From Paenibacillus glucanolyticus NBRC 15330 (GTDB lineage Bacteria > Bacillota > Bacilli > Paenibacillales > Paenibacillaceae): a DNA stretch of 64,000 bases. Made by a program: the position numbers and the translations under genes. The DNA is taken from positions 82,571-146,570 of the forward strand of contig NZ_BIMC01000014.1 in the NCBI RefSeq assembly GCF_004000885.1, in the 5' to 3' direction. Each line of letters begins with the position of its first letter. Positions within the stretch are counted from its first letter, which is position 1. Positions 62,182-64,000 of this stretch are shown here, piece after piece. The notes under the pieces were generated by a model. It saw nothing but the letters and a program-made list of their open reading frames with translations. It searched no databases and was not told the origin of the DNA.

Positions 62182-63150
62182 TTACCAGATCCCGCGCTGT
62201 AAGTATTTTCTGCTCATAGAATTGCCAATGATGACCAACGTGAAGGATATAACGGCTTCGAACAAGCCAACCGCGGTGGAGAAGCTGTAATCCTGGTTCC
62301 CGAGACCCTGCCGGTATACATAGGTTCCGATGACATCCGACACCTGGTACACCACCGGATTATACATGACAAGAATTTGCTCCGTTCCCGCTTCCAGCAC
62401 GTTCCCGAGCCGCAGGATAAACATCAGGACAATAATCGGCGCGATCCCCGGCAGCGTGATATGCCACAGCTGCTTCCAGCGTCCGGCCCCGTCAATCTTC
62501 GCGGCTTCGTACAGCATCGGGTCAATCATTGTAAACGCTGCCAAATATACGATCGTACTCCAGCCCGTTTCCTTCCAGCCTGCGGATGTGATCAGCACGC
62601 CCCGGAACACGCTGTTATCCAGGAAAAAGGCAATCTGCTCCATCCCCAGGGATACCAGCAATTTGTTGACGATTCCTCCGTTTGTTGAGAGGAGATCGAT
62701 AAACAATCCGCCAACGATGACCCATGACAGGAAATGCGGAAGATAGATGACGGTTTGCACCGTGCGTTTAAATACCATATTCCTCAGCTCATTGAGCATC
62801 AGGGCGATCATAATGGGGAGAGGAAACAAAATCACGATTTTCAGGAAGCTGATGATGACCGTATTTTTGAATACCTGCGCAAAGTCCGGCGACGTGAACA
62901 GCTTCTCGAAATGCTTCCATCCTACCCACGGGCTATCGGCAAATCCGGTGAAGATGTTGAAATCCTTAAATGCGATCGTGATCCCGTACATCGGTGTGTA
63001 TTTGAACAATAAAATGAACAAGATGCCCGGCACAAGCAGCAGGTAAAGATCCCACTCTTTCCAAATGTCCGTCCCTAAACGGCCCCAGTATCCTCGTTTT
63101 GGTTTTATCTCTCTATGCGGTGCCGGCGATGGTTCTATCGTGGGTTTCAT
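62182..63150 (-). CDS. Carbohydrate ABC transporter permease (LplB type)
   Basis: A 322-residue permease, first gene of the second Lpl operon. After a 35-residue polar start come LLLVPGILFILLFKYTPMYGITIAF and the EAA loop LYEAAKIDGAGRWKQLWHITLP, then DYSFSTAVGLFEAVISFTLVIIGN. AAAGGGGGAG lies about 9 bases before the ATG. The region upstream contains no regulator gene within the window. Confidence 0.94.
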   Translation of the reverse strand: MKPTIEPSPAPHREIKPKRGYWGRLGTDIWKEWDLYLLLVPGILFILLFKYTPMYGITIAFKDFNIFTGFADSPWVGWKHFEKLFTSPDFAQVFKNTVIISFLKIVILFPLPIMIALMLNELRNMVFKRTVQTVIYLPHFLSWVIVGGLFIDLLSTNGGIVNKLLVSLGMEQIAFFLDNSVFRGVLITSAGWKETGWSTIVYLAAFTMIDPMLYEAAKIDGAGRWKQLWHITLPGIAPIIVLMFILRLGNVLEAGTEQILVMYNPVVYQVSDVIGTYVYRQGLGNQDYSFSTAVGLFEAVISFTLVIIGNSMSRKYLQRGIW

Positions 63151-63422
63151 CGACTCGTCTCCCCCTTTCTATTGATTCAATCTCCTTGGTTACTACAAAT
63201 TGTAATTCGCGCCGAGGAGACTGAGTAGGCGAGGATGATTACTATTTATGGTAATATGATGTTGTGTTGGGGCATGGACGTCAGTAATTATGACATGAGG
63301 TTACGGCAGGTATTTCATGAGGTGTTAACTTGTCACGATCGGCTAATCGCTGCCAACGAAATTCAAATCTGAAATTCAAAGCATACACTGCCAAAAAAGA
63401 GGATGGTTCATCACTCCGCATA

Positions 63423-63530
63423 CGGATTGTTCTTCCGATCCCTGTTACCCCCGGATTTCATCTGAATGGATAGATAATGTGGAAATCCGGGGATAAAGGG
63501 GACCGCTGCCGCTTCTCCAGAACAATTCCG
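63423..63530. repeat. Imperfect palindrome of about 108 bp, REP/MITE-like
   Basis: Inner arms CCCCGGATTTC (63449-63459) and GAAATCCGGGG (63482-63492) match perfectly. Outer arms CGGATTGTTCT (63423-63433) and AGAACAATTCCG (63519-63530) match with a one-base bulge. The middle segments pair poorly. The element is not inside a gene and has no T tract. Confidence 0.6.
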
Positions 63531-63712
63531 CCTGCTCCGTTGAAGCTTACTCAATAGGGTTTAGGCGGTCGATTTATGGCTTGCCGTGCACCGTCGCTAA
63601 AGGCAGCACCTCGTCTGCTCTGCGCCGAGCTTAGCCTTTCTGCACAACCATCTGAAGCGCCCATGCGGGTGATTACTTCCGTCCTGCCGATGGTTGGGGA
63701 TGGAGGGATAAA

Positions 63713-63754
63713 CAAACGAGCCGTTCGGGATGTATGCCCCGAACGGCTCGTTTG
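63713..63754. terminator. Strong hairpin, likely terminator for a gene beyond the visible units
   Basis: CAAACGAGCCGTTCGGG and CCCGAACGGCTCGTTTG are perfect 17-base arms with an eight-base loop. Flanking T/A tracts are short. No coding sequence was identified on either side within the window that it would terminate. Confidence 0.55.
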
Positions 63755-64000
63755 GTTAGTTTATGTACTGCGCGCGCTCTGCTGCGCTGCGTTTTGCCCC
63801 CTCCCCCACTTCAAGGGGGAGACGCTTTTTGTGGGCATGACCCACGCGGACCAGCGGAGAGGACATATCGATTCCGGAAAAGCGGTAGCGGTCGGCTGAA
63901 AGTTTTCCATAAGAAAACTCACATCGAAAGCATAATCTGGAGCCGAATTTCTTCCTACGTAACCTTCATTCCTGGAAATTCCGCGACAACAGCGATTGGA

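Larger units (their letters stand above)
63151..64000. other. Gene-free region with several hairpins
   Basis: 850 bases without a convincing gene on either strand. It must hold the promoter of the second Lpl operon. It contains the imperfect palindrome at 63423-63530, the 17-bp-arm hairpin at 63713-63754 and a smaller CTCCCC-GGGGAG hairpin near 63798-63822. Confidence 0.6.

Noticed and set aside
63576..63899. A 107-codon frame at the window end
   Set aside because: It runs through the 17-bp hairpin and a poly-purine/pyrimidine stretch, lacks a ribosome site and has no family motif.

Overview
The window comes from a spore-forming Gram-positive bacterium, most likely a Paenibacillus or close relative. 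The evidence is a Bacillus-type yqeG-yqeH-aroE-yhbY-nadD-yqeK-rsfS cluster, an intact sigK, a spoVAC-VAD-VAE operon, a leucine T-box on leuS, an S-layer (SLH) anchored enzyme, and two LplABC-type oligosaccharide transport operons that lack their own ATPase, a pattern abundant in Paenibacillus. No rRNA, tRNA, CRISPR array, insertion sequence or prophage gene is visible.

Layout. 1-3500: the 3' part of comER, overlapping tail to tail with leuS, which has its own sigma-A promoter and T-box leader. 3522-7645: a small catabolic cluster (TIM-barrel isomerase, two Gfo/Idh/MocA dehydrogenases, AraC regulator) wedged between leuS and the conserved operon. 7969-14199: the operon yqeG, yqeH, aroE, yhbY, nadD, yqeK, rsfS, an S1 RNA-binding gene and yqeM, largely coupled by 4-base overlaps. 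14440-18883: a MoxR / DUF58 / transglutaminase operon. 19058-21274: the spoVA genes and a 37-residue membrane miniprotein. 21474-28194: an M42 peptidase, an MFS exporter, an ABC importer with an isochorismatase-type hydrolase, and an MpsC-like protein.

28467-36157: a CE7 esterase, an isomerase, two small unknowns, and an acid-sugar operon (GntR regulator, dehydrogenase, GntP permease, DUF1537 kinase). Four operator-like repeats at exact 21-bp intervals lie in front of the acid-sugar operon. 36279-36980: sigK. 37180-52002: a polysaccharide-use locus with esterases, a KdgF-like cupin, an unrecognised all-helical enzyme-like protein, a GH43, an LplABC-like transporter with two paralogous binding proteins, a membrane-anchored AraC regulator and a FAD oxidoreductase. 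52075-54550: an orphan Sfp-type phosphopantetheinyl transferase, an AadA-like nucleotidyltransferase and AT-rich small genes. 54660-63150: a second LplABC set whose last gene is a 1546-residue SLH-anchored multidomain putative glycoside hydrolase. 63151-64000: no gene, but several strong hairpins including an imperfect palindrome of about 108 bp.

As a whole, conserved housekeeping and sporulation operons alternate with accessory sugar-polymer modules. In these modules extracellular or wall-bound enzymes would release oligosaccharides, Lpl-type importers would bring them in, and cytoplasmic hydrolases, esterases and oxidoreductases would finish degradation. Functions were inferred from motifs read by eye; no database search was run.
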